Source of the DNA: an uncultured Prevotella sp.
GTDB lineage: Bacteria > Bacteroidota > Bacteroidia > Bacteroidales > Bacteroidaceae
Assembly: GCA_905236755.1 (NCBI GenBank)
Contig: CAJOCR010000008.1
Coordinates: forward strand, 124,001 to 188,000
Length of the DNA stretch: 64,000 nt
Direction of reading: 5' to 3'
Under the pieces are notes generated by a model. It searched no databases, had not been told where the DNA came from, and saw only the letters and a list, made by a program, of their open reading frames with translations. Position 1 is the stretch's first letter. Each line of letters begins with the position of its first letter. Both the position numbers and the translations under genes were made by a program. Shown in pieces: positions 16,354 to 23,340 of this stretch.

Positions 16354-17604
16354 TTACCTAAAAATCAGCGAGGAGAGATTGCTTTCGGCAAACAGTTCTT
16401 GCGCTACTTGCTGAATTTGTTCGCTTGTTATTTCGTCGATATGCTTATAGAGGTTGGTGATGTCTTTTTCCCAACCATAATGGAGGAAGCTTTTGCCAAA
16501 GTCGAGGGCAAAACTCTCTCTATTATCGCAAGCCACGCCAATCTGGCCCTTTATCTGTTGCTTGGCTGCCTGTAGCTGCTCTTGGGAAAGAGGCTGCTGC
16601 ATTATACGGTCGAGTTCCTGTCGAACAAGTTCCTTACATTGTTGCACATCGTCTGGGTCGCAACCAAAATATATTGCCCATATACCTGTATCGCTATAGC
16701 TTACCATTGTGCTGTCAACGGTATATACAAGCGCATGTTTCTCACGTAACGACAGATTGAGTCGTGAGTTCATTCCTGGACCGCCAAGAATATTATTAAG
16801 CAGATAGAGAGGCATTCGCTTGCTGTTATGCACGTCGTAAGCCCTGCAGCCTATCATAACGTGAGCCTGATGAGTTTGCAAGTCTCTAACCACATGCTGA
16901 GGAATATATTCGGGCATGGAATCAGCAAGGGGTTTCTGTTCGCCTTCCTTCGATATGCGTTTTAGATGCGTTTTAGATGGAAAATCGCTTGTTGCTTGCT
17001 TCAACTGCTCTACAAGCTGTTGAAAATCGATGTCGCCATAACAGAAGAAAATGCTGTTTTCTGGTTTATAGAATCTATTGGCAAAGCGCTTCACATCTTC
17101 TGTGGTATATGCCCTCACCTTACTTGCGTCACCAAGGATATTACGACCTATAGAATGTCCTTTGAAGATGATATTCTCAAAGTCGTCGTATATCAGTTCT
17201 GACGGCGAATCGTTATAGCTTTCTATCTCGTCGCACACCACTTCTTTCTCTTTATCCAACTCTTTTTGTGGATAAACACTATGAAATACAATATCCGTGA
17301 GCAGGTCAACGGCTCTTGGAGTATGCTCTTTAAGAATGGCTGCATAATAAACGGTATCTTCCTTTGTGGTGAAGGCATTCAACTCGCCACCTACTATTTC
17401 AAGACAGTTAAGAATATCATAAGCCGAACGACTTGTGGTTCCCTTGAACGTTACGTGTTCGCAGAAATGAGCCATACCGTCTTCAAGCGAAGACTGATTG
17501 CGAGTACCAGCATTTATCTGGTATCCGCAATAGGTTACAGATGCCACAGATGGCAAATGAATGATACGCAAGCCGTTATCAAGAATGTATGTATTATATT
17601 TCAT
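16354..17604 (-). CDS. M16 family zinc metallopeptidase
   Basis: A 416-residue M16 (pitrilysin/MPP-like) peptidase. The inverted zinc motif HFCEH is at residues 46-50 and the third-ligand region KEVVCDEIESY follows at about 122-132, so the active half is intact. The second half (about 230-416) is the usual inactive repeat. No signal peptide is seen. An internal stretch (SKTHLKRISKEGEQ) is encoded by an 11-bp repeat (16951-16980) of the dispersed family. Its promoter region has the same repeat layout as pfkB, dus and mutS. Confidence 0.9.
   Translation of the reverse strand: MKYNTYILDNGLRIIHLPSVASVTYCGYQINAGTRNQSSLEDGMAHFCEHVTFKGTTSRSAYDILNCLEIVGGELNAFTTKEDTVYYAAILKEHTPRAVDLLTDIVFHSVYPQKELDKEKEVVCDEIESYNDSPSELIYDDFENIIFKGHSIGRNILGDASKVRAYTTEDVKRFANRFYKPENSIFFCYGDIDFQQLVEQLKQATSDFPSKTHLKRISKEGEQKPLADSMPEYIPQHVVRDLQTHQAHVMIGCRAYDVHNSKRMPLYLLNNILGGPGMNSRLNLSLREKHALVYTVDSTMVSYSDTGIWAIYFGCDPDDVQQCKELVRQELDRIMQQPLSQEQLQAAKQQIKGQIGVACDNRESFALDFGKSFLHYGWEKDITNLYKHIDEITSEQIQQVAQELFAESNLSSLIFR
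16951..16980. repeat. 11-bp repeat units inside the M16 peptidase gene
   Basis: On the minus strand the units CATCTAAAACG, CATCTAAAACG and CATATCGAAGG are contiguous and in frame, coding for THLKRISKE. They are the same family as units at 33165-33200, 44404-44447 and 51889-51921. Confidence 0.6.
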
Positions 17605-17609
17605 GAGTG

Positions 17610-17617
17610 CAAAGGTA
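17610..17617 (-). promoter_or_regulatory. -7 box of the M16 peptidase gene
   Basis: The minus strand reads TACCTTTG, 5 nt before the ATG (17602-17604), which implies a leaderless or near-leaderless transcript. A 7-bp array begins 12 nt upstream. Confidence 0.55.
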
Positions 17618-17629
17618 ATTAATAATTTT

Positions 17630-17673
17630 GAATGTGAAATGTGGAATGTGAAATTAGTCGCCCTAAAGGGCGA
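17630..17673 (-). repeat. 7-bp array plus GC palindrome upstream of the M16 peptidase
   Basis: Units GAATGTG, AAATGTG, GAATGTG, AAATTAG (17630-17657) directly join the palindrome TCGCCC-TAAA-GGGCGA (17658-17673). The order away from the gene is -7 box, array, palindrome. Confidence 0.75.
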
Positions 17674-17766
17674 TTACGAGTTATTATTCTATCGGCATAG
17701 CTGGTGCATCCACTCGGTCAGTGATTATTCGTTACCTTTGGTAACTCATAATTCATCATTAAATAA
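17674..17766. repeat. Degenerate repeat segment between the M16 and pfkB elements
   Basis: It contains a stretch GAGTTATTATT followed by TAGCTGGTGCATCC that recurs at 21450-21485, and a further palindrome GTTACC-TTT-GGTAAC (17731-17745). No coding sequence is visible. Confidence 0.55.
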
Positions 17767-17818
17767 TTGCCCGTAGGGCAACTAATTCATAATTCGTAAT
17801 TCGTAATTCCAAATTATT
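17767..17818 (+). repeat. GC palindrome plus 7-bp array upstream of pfkB-type kinase
   Basis: Palindrome TTGCCC-GTA-GGGCAA (17767-17781), then units AATTCAT, AATTCGT, AATTCGT, AATTCCA, AATTATT (17784-17818), then the -7 box at 17822. This mirrors the arrangement at dus and mutS. Confidence 0.8.
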
Positions 17819-17821
17819 ATC

Positions 17822-17829
17822 TATCTTTG
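17822..17829 (+). promoter_or_regulatory. -7 box of the PfkB-family kinase gene
   Basis: TATCTTTG followed by C, 24 nt before the ATG. The 7-bp array ends 3 nt upstream and covers the -33 region. Confidence 0.65.
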
Positions 17830-17853
17830 CATACAAAACATTAGGATACAACA

Positions 17854-18798
17854 ATGAGAAAAGTAATTGGAATAGGAGAAACAGTTCTCGATATTATCTT
17901 CCGTAACGAACAGCCCATAAATGCCGTTCCTGGCGGTTCGGCTTTCAACGCTATGATTTCATTAGGACGCTGTGGAGTTAATTCAACATTCATTTCTGAA
18001 GCAGGAAACGACCGCATAGGCACTATGGTTATCAACTTCCTTGAAGAAAACGGAGTTGACGCAAGCAACGTAAATATCTTCCCAGACTCTAAATCACCAA
18101 TCTCATTAGCTTTCCTTGATGAGAATAACAACGCCAACTATATTTTCTACAAGGATCATCCACACGACCAGTTAGAGTTTGCTTATCCAGAGATAAACCC
18201 TGACGATATCGTACTCTTTGGCTCTTTCTTTGCCATTAACCCTGTAGTACGTCCTCAGGTGGCTGGATTCCTGCAATATGCTCACGAACATGGCGCTATA
18301 CTCTATTACGATATCAATTATCGCTCGTCTCACGAACACGAGATAATGAAGATTACCCCTAACCTATTGGAGAATCTTGAATTCTCGGATATTGTCAGAG
18401 GAAGCAACGAAGACTTTGAAATACTCTACAAGAAAGACACCTCAGACAAGGTGTATAATGCCGAGATAAGCTTCTATTGCAAGAAGTTTATATATACTCA
18501 CGGACATCTGCCTATAGAGGTGCATGGAGAAAACAATTTCAAGAAAGCCTATGAGGTGAAGGAAAATCCAAACGTTGTAAGCACCATAGGCGCTGGCGAC
18601 AATTTCAACGCTGGCTTTATCTTCGGACTAATAAAGAACAATATCACACGCGAAGATATCGACCGCGGACTTACCGAAGCTCAATGGGATGCTCTTATCG
18701 CTTCAGGACAGGCGTTCTCTGCCGAATGTTGCAAAGACATCTACAACTATGTTTCTAAAGAGTTCGGAGAAAATATGCGCGAAACAAAGCTTCGCTAA
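17854..18798 (+). CDS. PfkB-family carbohydrate kinase (fructokinase-like)
   Basis: A 314-residue ribokinase/PfkB-family sugar kinase. It has the N-terminal substrate motif PGGSAFNAMISLGR and the C-terminal signature STIGAGDNFNAGF with catalytic Asp249. Fructose is a common substrate for such Bacteroidetes kinases, but specificity cannot be read from the sequence. The last residues (RETKLR) and the stop lie at an imperfect GC palindrome (18779-18795) running directly into a 7-bp array (18797-18824). The secreted endonuclease-family gene follows. Confidence 0.88.
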   Translation: MRKVIGIGETVLDIIFRNEQPINAVPGGSAFNAMISLGRCGVNSTFISEAGNDRIGTMVINFLEENGVDASNVNIFPDSKSPISLAFLDENNNANYIFYKDHPHDQLEFAYPEINPDDIVLFGSFFAINPVVRPQVAGFLQYAHEHGAILYYDINYRSSHEHEIMKITPNLLENLEFSDIVRGSNEDFEILYKKDTSDKVYNAEISFYCKKFIYTHGHLPIEVHGENNFKKAYEVKENPNVVSTIGAGDNFNAGFIFGLIKNNITREDIDRGLTEAQWDALIASGQAFSAECCKDIYNYVSKEFGENMRETKLR

Positions 18799-18824
18799 AT
18801 GATAAATGACAAATGATAAATGAT
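18779..18824. repeat. Palindrome and AAATGAT array across the pfkB-type kinase stop codon
   Basis: GCGAA...TTCGC (18779-18795, 7-nt loop) is followed by AAATGAT, AAATGAC, AAATGAT, AAATGAT (18797-18824). The stop codon TAA (18796-18798) overlaps the start of the array. Confidence 0.65.
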
Positions 18825-18836
18825 AAAGAAACCTAT

Positions 18837-19880
18837 ATGATGAGAAAACAACTATTCGTCTTATCTCTCATGCTGATGGCTGTAATGGCTGTTTCAGCAC
18901 AAAAGAGATTCAAAACCTACGCTGTAGGATTCTATAATCAGGAAAACCTCTTCGATACTATTCACGACGAGGGAAAGAAAGATGCAGATTTCCTTCCCAA
19001 CGGCAAATACCATTGGGATAGCAACAAGTATAACAACAAGCTGAAGAATATGGCTCAAGCCTTGTCGGATATGGGTACAACAGCCCTACCAACAGAAGGA
19101 TGTGCCGTTATTGGTCTTGCCGAGGTTGAGAACAGTCGTGTGCTCAACGACCTTGTAAACCAGCCTCAGCTGAAAAAACGTGGCTATAAATACGTGCATA
19201 TTGAAGGTCCTGACGCAAGAGGTATTGACTGCGCTATGCTCTACAATCCAAGCCTCTTTACTCTGGAGAGCGCACATCTATACCCTTATGTGCAACACCT
19301 TGCAGAAGAACCAAACTTCGTAACACGTGGCTTTCTTGCTGTTAACGGTAAACTTGCTGATGAACCAGTAACCATTATCGTGTGCCATCTGCCAAGTAGA
19401 TTCAGCAAGGCAGCCTATCGCATTCAGGGAGCCGAAGAGGTGAAAGCACTCAAAGACTCGCTTCAGAAAGCCGACAAGAAGCGTAAGTTCTTTATCATGG
19501 GCGATATGAACGACGACCCAACAGACTCAAGCATGCACGTTGGTCTGCAGGCAAAAGAAGAAATAAGCATGGTGAAAAAGCACGATATGTACAATCCATG
19601 GTACAATATCCTTGCAAAGGATAATACAGGAACCCTGCTCTATCGTGGCAAATGGAATCTGTTCGACCAGATTATCCTCTCTCCTAACCTTTTGCCCAAG
19701 GGCAAGAAGAGCGATTACAAAAAACTCACCTATCAGCGCAACGAAATACAACGCATGCCTTATCTCTTCCAGACAGAAGGAAAGTATGCTGGCACTCTAA
19801 AGCGAACAACAGCTGGAGGAAAATGGCTCAACGGATATAGCGACCACCTACCTGTTGTGGTGTATCTGCAGAAATATTAA
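18837..19880 (+). CDS. Secreted endonuclease/exonuclease/phosphatase family protein
   Basis: About 347 residues with a signal peptide (MMRKQLFVLSLMLMAVMAVSA). The EEP (DNase I-like) fold shows early QENLFD, LAEVENSRVL with the metal-binding Glu, the FIMGDMNDDP active-site block and the C-terminal GYSDHLPVVV His. The family includes nucleases and phosphodiesterases; an exported enzyme scavenging nucleic acid or phosphate is plausible but inferred. The frame extends to an ATG at 18813, inside the AAATGAT array; the signal peptide favours 18837 or 18840. A clear terminator follows. Confidence 0.87.
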   Translation: MMRKQLFVLSLMLMAVMAVSAQKRFKTYAVGFYNQENLFDTIHDEGKKDADFLPNGKYHWDSNKYNNKLKNMAQALSDMGTTALPTEGCAVIGLAEVENSRVLNDLVNQPQLKKRGYKYVHIEGPDARGIDCAMLYNPSLFTLESAHLYPYVQHLAEEPNFVTRGFLAVNGKLADEPVTIIVCHLPSRFSKAAYRIQGAEEVKALKDSLQKADKKRKFFIMGDMNDDPTDSSMHVGLQAKEEISMVKKHDMYNPWYNILAKDNTGTLLYRGKWNLFDQIILSPNLLPKGKKSDYKKLTYQRNEIQRMPYLFQTEGKYAGTLKRTTAGGKWLNGYSDHLPVVVYLQKY

Positions 19881-19890
19881 ACATAAAAAA

Positions 19891-19922
19891 AGGGCGCCTG
19901 AAATAATTCAGACGCCCTTTTT
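19891..19922 (+). terminator. Rho-independent terminator after the endonuclease-family gene
   Basis: AGGGCGcCTGAA pairs with TTCAGaCGCCCT (19891-19902 with 19907-19918, one mismatch, 4-nt loop) and runs into TTTTT. It starts 10 nt after the stop. Confidence 0.85.
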
Positions 19923-19929
19923 CTATACC

Positions 19930-20046
19930 CTAAGCATTACGGTCGATATAATCGAGGAGCCAACCATTAAAATTGTACTCCGAAGCACTTTCAGATGCAC
20001 GCATCTCAGTCTTTCCCGTTAAGAGATCTTCCCTTTTCATAATCAT
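19930..20046 (-). CDS. Small protein of 38 residues, unknown function
   Basis: A short frame coding for MIMKREDLLTGKTEMRASES then ASEYNFNGWLLDYIDRNA; an ATG two codons later (20038-20040) would give 36 residues. Support comes from a perfect -7 box (TATCTTTG, 20088-20095) about 42 nt upstream, the balanced charged/aromatic composition, and its own place between a terminator and the dus gene. There is no signal peptide or membrane segment. I recognise no family. Confidence 0.55.
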   Translation of the reverse strand: MIMKREDLLTGKTEMRASESASEYNFNGWLLDYIDRNA

Positions 20047-20087
20047 TTTCGCATTTAAAATAAAGTTGACTTCTGTTAAAAACGGGA

Positions 20088-20095
20088 CAAAGATA
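20088..20095 (-). promoter_or_regulatory. -7 box of the 38-residue gene
   Basis: The minus strand reads TATCTTTG, 41 nt upstream of the ATG at 20046. There is no other reading frame downstream that it could serve before the convergent terminator. Confidence 0.6.
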
Positions 20096-20167
20096 CACTT
20101 TTTCAACCAATCTTCCACATTTTTTTACGAAAAAGTATATAATTATTTTGCAAACGGTTGCACGAGC

Positions 20168-20236
20168 GCGAAGCCGAGCTTCGCTAATGAATAATGAAGA
20201 TTGAATATTGAATAATTAATGAAGCGCACAGCGCTT
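20168..20236. repeat. Double palindrome enclosing a 7-bp array
   Basis: GCGAAGC-CGA-GCTTCGC (20168-20184), then TAATGAA, TAATGAA, GATTGAA, TATTGAA, TAATTAA (20185-20219), then AAGCGC-ACA-GCGCTT (20222-20236). It is the most complete copy of the element: palindrome, array, palindrome. The 340-bp gap around it has no gene. Confidence 0.8.
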
Positions 20237-20380
20237 TAAATATTTACTTCCTTCGCCTTTATGTTTACACCAGCTACGCTGACAGCAAACGCTCAGTCAG
20301 TGACCTTCGGTTCCATCCTTCCATTTTTTCTTCTGCTCAGTCGATGACCTTCGCCTTTATGCCACAATTTGTTTGTTCTC
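20237..20380. repeat. Degenerate direct repeats downstream of dus
   Basis: CCTTCGCCTTTATG occurs twice (near 20252 and 20349) and GCTCAGTC..TGACCTTCG occurs twice. ACACCAGCTACG matches, inverted, the TAGCTGGTG stretch at 17700 and 21475. No gene is visible. Confidence 0.5.
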
Positions 20381-20411
20381 CCTTCCCTACTGGGGAGGGA
20401 CGGGGAGAGGC
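20381..20411. repeat. GGGGAGGG-family palindrome over the dus stop codon
   Basis: CCCTTCCC-TACT-GGGGAGGG followed by ACGGGGAGAGGCT. The dus stop codon (20387-20389) lies inside it and its right half codes for the final QPLPVPPQ of Dus. Confidence 0.7.
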
Positions 20412-21361
20412 TGATTTCTAATTATATTTCTGCATTCCTCCAGAATTCCAACTAACTCGTCAACAGTTGTTGCACGAAGCATTTTTATGCGAGTCTCGCG
20501 GAAGTTAGGAATACCCTTGAATATCGGACTTGCAGCCAAATGGCGACGAGTATGCAGAATACCACGATATTCGTCTATACGCTCTACATTTATGAAAAGC
20601 TGCTCTTTCAACACATCAATCTTTTCATCAAGGGTAAGCTCTTTTTCAGAGAACAGCCAAGGCTGACCAAAGGTAGCTCTACCAATCATAACGGCATCAA
20701 CACCATACTTATCGAAGGCTGCATCGGCCTGCTCACGCGACATGATATCACCATTACCGATAATAGGAATGTGAATACGAGGATTCTTCTTAACCTCGCC
20801 TATCAAAGTCCAATCAGCCTCACCTGTGTACATCTGACTACGGGTGCGACCATGAATAGTAAGAGCCTGAATACCGCAATCCTGTAGCTGTTCAGCCAAA
20901 TCGGTAATAATGAGGTTGTCCATGTCCCATCCAAGGCGCGTTTTACACGTTACTGGGGTATTAACCGCCTTAACCACATTTCGGGCTATATCGAGCATCA
21001 GAGGCGTGTTTCTGAGCAATCCTGCACCAGCTCCCTTACCTGCAACCTTTTTTACAGGGCAACCAAAATTAATATCTATAATATCAGGGTGTACCTGTTC
21101 TACTATCTTGGCAGCCTCAACCATGGAATCTACGTCCTTTCCATAAATCTGAATACCTACAGGACGTTCATCATCATTCAGCTTCATCTTATCAAGTGTT
21201 GACTTGATAGAACGAATGATGGCATCAGCCGATACAAACTCCGTATATACCATAGCAGCACCAAAGCGCTTGCATAGCATACGAAAACCAATGTCTGTGA
21301 CGTCTTCCATAGGCGCCAGGAACAAAGGACGAGAACCAAATTCTATATTTCCTATTTTCAT
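20387..21361 (-). CDS. dusB: tRNA-dihydrouridine synthase
   Basis: A 324-residue flavoprotein that reduces uridine to dihydrouridine in tRNA. The TIM-barrel N-terminus LFLAPMEDVTDIGFR is present, and the catalytic Cys101 is in DINFGCPVKKV. HGRTRSQMY and GNGDIMSREQA are also typical. The DusB-like assignment is by overall similarity. The C-terminus QPLPVPPQ (317-324) is encoded by a dispersed GGGGAGGG repeat. The promoter has the -7 box, 7-bp array, palindrome layout. Confidence 0.9.
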   Translation of the reverse strand: MKIGNIEFGSRPLFLAPMEDVTDIGFRMLCKRFGAAMVYTEFVSADAIIRSIKSTLDKMKLNDDERPVGIQIYGKDVDSMVEAAKIVEQVHPDIIDINFGCPVKKVAGKGAGAGLLRNTPLMLDIARNVVKAVNTPVTCKTRLGWDMDNLIITDLAEQLQDCGIQALTIHGRTRSQMYTGEADWTLIGEVKKNPRIHIPIIGNGDIMSREQADAAFDKYGVDAVMIGRATFGQPWLFSEKELTLDEKIDVLKEQLFINVERIDEYRGILHTRRHLAASPIFKGIPNFRETRIKMLRATTVDELVGILEECRNIIRNQPLPVPPQ

Positions 21362-21369
21362 TTCGAGTG

Positions 21370-21377
21370 CAAAGATA
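21370..21377 (-). promoter_or_regulatory. -7 box of dus
   Basis: The minus strand reads TATCTTTG followed by C, 8 nt before the ATG; a very short leader is implied. Confidence 0.65.
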
Positions 21378-21388
21378 ATTAATAATTT

Positions 21389-21432
21389 GGAATTAGGAAT
21401 TACGAATTACGAATTAGTTGCCCTACGGGCAA
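21389..21432 (-). repeat. 7-bp array plus GC palindrome upstream of dus
   Basis: Units GGAATTA, GGAATTA, CGAATTA, CGAATTA (21389-21416), one G, then TTGCCC-TAC-GGGCAA (21418-21432). The palindrome and its flanks are nearly identical to the copy at 56985-57012 and the inverse of that at 17767. Confidence 0.8.
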
Positions 21433-21650
21433 TTATAAATTATTCAATTATGAGTTATTATTTTGTCAACGTAGCTGGTGCATCCGAATGAACGAGGGAA
21501 GTAATTATAAATTATTCAATGTTGAATTATTAACCTACTATTGTTCCTGTCGGTTAGCCTTTCCTTTCAGAATAAAAAAGCAGATGCAGCGGAAACTACT
21601 ACATCTGCAAATTTGATTTCAACCATTGCTTAGAGTAAGCATATATTGAA

Positions 21651-22076
21651 TTACTGTCTCTCTAATATCCACTTTTGACCAACTTCATCTCTAAATTCAA
21701 TTATATTTTTATCAGTAGAAATTATTTTCCAACAGAAAGAAGGAACATTATTTTTATCTTTATATTTTTTGTTTTTAACCACAATATAACGTCCAGATCT
21801 TTTTTCTGCATTTTTCTCCAAATCAAACGTTTTAGGATTAACATCCGTGAAATAATAATCATAATATATCAAATGTGTACGATTATTAAAATGAAAAGTA
21901 ACCTTTAGCTCTAAAGTATTAGAGGAATTAAATTTAAATATATGCGTTTGATTCCCATGAAAATCTGGATATATAACTTTCCAAGTATTTGCAGTCAAAA
22001 CCTCCTTAGAAATCTCTGTTGAACTACAAATCAAACAATTACATACAATTAAAAATAATAAAATAATCTTTTTCAT
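21651..22076 (-). CDS. Hypothetical exported protein, duplicate copy 1
   Basis: A 141-residue protein with a signal peptide (MKKIILLFLIVCNCLICSS). The mature part has ANTWKVIYPDFHGNQ, then a beta-rich stretch, ending WKIISTDKNIIEFRDEVGQK. It could be a small lipocalin-like or META-like beta-barrel, which is only a guess. The frame extends upstream, but the start at 22076 gives the signal peptide and the same length as the second copy. A -7 box lies at 22108-22115. Confidence 0.7.
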   Translation of the reverse strand: MKKIILLFLIVCNCLICSSTEISKEVLTANTWKVIYPDFHGNQTHIFKFNSSNTLELKVTFHFNNRTHLIYYDYYFTDVNPKTFDLEKNAEKRSGRYIVVKNKKYKDKNNVPSFCWKIISTDKNIIEFRDEVGQKWILERQ

Positions 22077-22107
22077 CGTTTTTTCGATTAATAAGTTTAA
22101 CGATGCA

Positions 22108-22136
22108 CAAATATACAAATCTTTGTCAAAACAAAG
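22108..22136 (-). promoter_or_regulatory. -7 box and small palindrome, duplicate copy 1
   Basis: The minus strand reads TATATTTG (22108-22115). Just upstream, CTTTGT-CAAA-ACAAAG (22121-22136) is a 6-bp inverted repeat in the promoter spacer, a possible operator. The same arrangement is repeated at copy 2. Confidence 0.5.
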
Positions 22137-22264
22137 AAGAACTATAATATATTTTTCGGGCATCTCGTGTTTTAGGATTATTTTCGGAATCAAAAAAGCA
22201 GATGCAGCAGAAACCACTACACCTGCATTTTAATCAAACGCTCAATACAATCTGGAGTATTCTT

Positions 22265-22690
22265 TTATTGCTTCTCTAATAACCACTTTTGACCAGCTTC
22301 ATCTCTAAATTCAATTATATTTTTATCAGTAGAAATATTTTCCCAACAAACAAAGAACTTTTCTTTCGCTTCAAGATCTTTAGTATTTGCAAATACAAGG
22401 TAACATCCTGTATCAGCTCCACCAACCTTATCAATATCAAATTCAGAGGTTTTTTTATCTGTAAGGTAATATTTAAAAAGAGCCGATACCGTTTCATTAA
22501 GAGTAACATATGTTACCCTAATCTCTAACGTATTATCTTTATAAACCTTTATAATATGAATCTTATTTCCGTGAAAATCAGGATATACTACTTTCCATGT
22601 ATTTGCAGTCAATATATCTTTTGATATGCCTGCCGAACTACATATCAAACAATTACATACAACTAAAAATAATAAAATAATCTTTTTCAT
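22265..22690 (-). CDS. Hypothetical exported protein, duplicate copy 2
   Basis: A 141-residue paralogue of the adjacent gene, same length, with signal peptide MKKIILLFLVVCNCLICSS. The ends are conserved (ILTANTWKVVYPDFHGN; STDKNIIEFRDEAGQKWLL) and the middle (about 45-105) has diverged strongly. This pattern fits a duplicated surface or secreted protein under different selection in its central part. The function is unknown. Confidence 0.7.
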   Translation of the reverse strand: MKKIILLFLVVCNCLICSSAGISKDILTANTWKVVYPDFHGNKIHIIKVYKDNTLEIRVTYVTLNETVSALFKYYLTDKKTSEFDIDKVGGADTGCYLVFANTKDLEAKEKFFVCWENISTDKNIIEFRDEAGQKWLLEKQ

Positions 22691-22721
22691 CGTTTTTTCG
22701 ATTAATAAGTTTAATGATGCA

Positions 22722-22750
22722 CAAATATACAAATCTTTGTCAAAACAAAG
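22722..22750 (-). promoter_or_regulatory. -7 box and small palindrome, duplicate copy 2
   Basis: TATATTTG on the minus strand (22722-22729), with the same upstream CTTTGT/ACAAAG inverted repeat as copy 1. Confidence 0.5.
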
Positions 22751-22845
22751 AAGAACTATAATATATTTTTCGGGGGGCGTGTTTTAGAATTATTTTCGGA
22801 ATATACAGTTGATGCCTCGTATAGAAGAAGCACAGACTAAAGAAA

Positions 22846-23065
22846 TCTAACAGTCTTACAGTCTAACAGATGTTTTTAATGCTATGCCATTTCTCTGTTT
22901 TCTTTCCCTTTATCTTTATAACTTACTGATTATTAATTATTTATATATATAATATATATGATAAAAGAAAAATAGGGATACCTCAAAAATCAACTGTAAG
23001 ACTGTTAGACTGTTAGATTACTAAAGCAGATTTTCTTCTAAGAAGCTGAAAATCAACATGATGCA
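22846..23065. repeat. Inverted 8-bp array around an AT-rich core, unit 1
   Basis: The left arm has TCTAACAG, TCTTACAG, TCTAACAG (from about 22847); the right arm has CTGTAAGA, CTGTTAGA, CTGTTAGA (about 22993-23017). The core contains TATATATATAATATATAT. It ends with a tail TTCTTCTAAGAAGC...ATGATGCA (23033-23065) that recurs in unit 2. Confidence 0.75.
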
Positions 23066-23074
23066 TTATAGAGA

Positions 23075-23283
23075 AGAAAATATAAATCTTCCACTTCCAG
23101 TTATTCCAATTAAAAAAACGCATGTGCCATTTTCTATAATATATATATAACTTATTAATATATAGATAGTTATATATAATATAAGGAAAAGTAGGTACCT
23201 CTGAAAACGAACTGGAAGAACTGGAATTGGAACGCGAAACGAAAGCACAATTCTTCTAAGAAGCAGAAAATCAACATGATGCA
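23075..23283. repeat. Inverted array around an AT-rich core, unit 2
   Basis: The left arm has CTTCCACTTCCAGTTATTCC; the right arm has AACTGGAAGAACTGGAATTGG. The core again is TATATA-rich. The tail at 23251-23283 matches unit 1 (23033-23065) in 32 of 33 positions. The arms differ completely in sequence from unit 1 while core and tail are related. Confidence 0.7.
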
Positions 23284-23340
23284 AAATGTATATGAATAAC
23301 ATAACAAGAAAAAGCGTCTCAATATCTCAGTCTCAATTAG

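Larger units (their letters stand above)
21571..22802. repeat. Tandem duplication of about 610 bp, two copies
   Basis: Copy 1 spans about 21571-22190 and copy 2 about 22190-22802. Each holds a downstream hairpin segment (AAAAAGCAGATGCAGC), a 141-residue gene, an identical leader and -7 box, and a tail ending TTATTTTCGGAAT. Non-coding parts are nearly identical while the coding parts have diverged. Confidence 0.8.
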
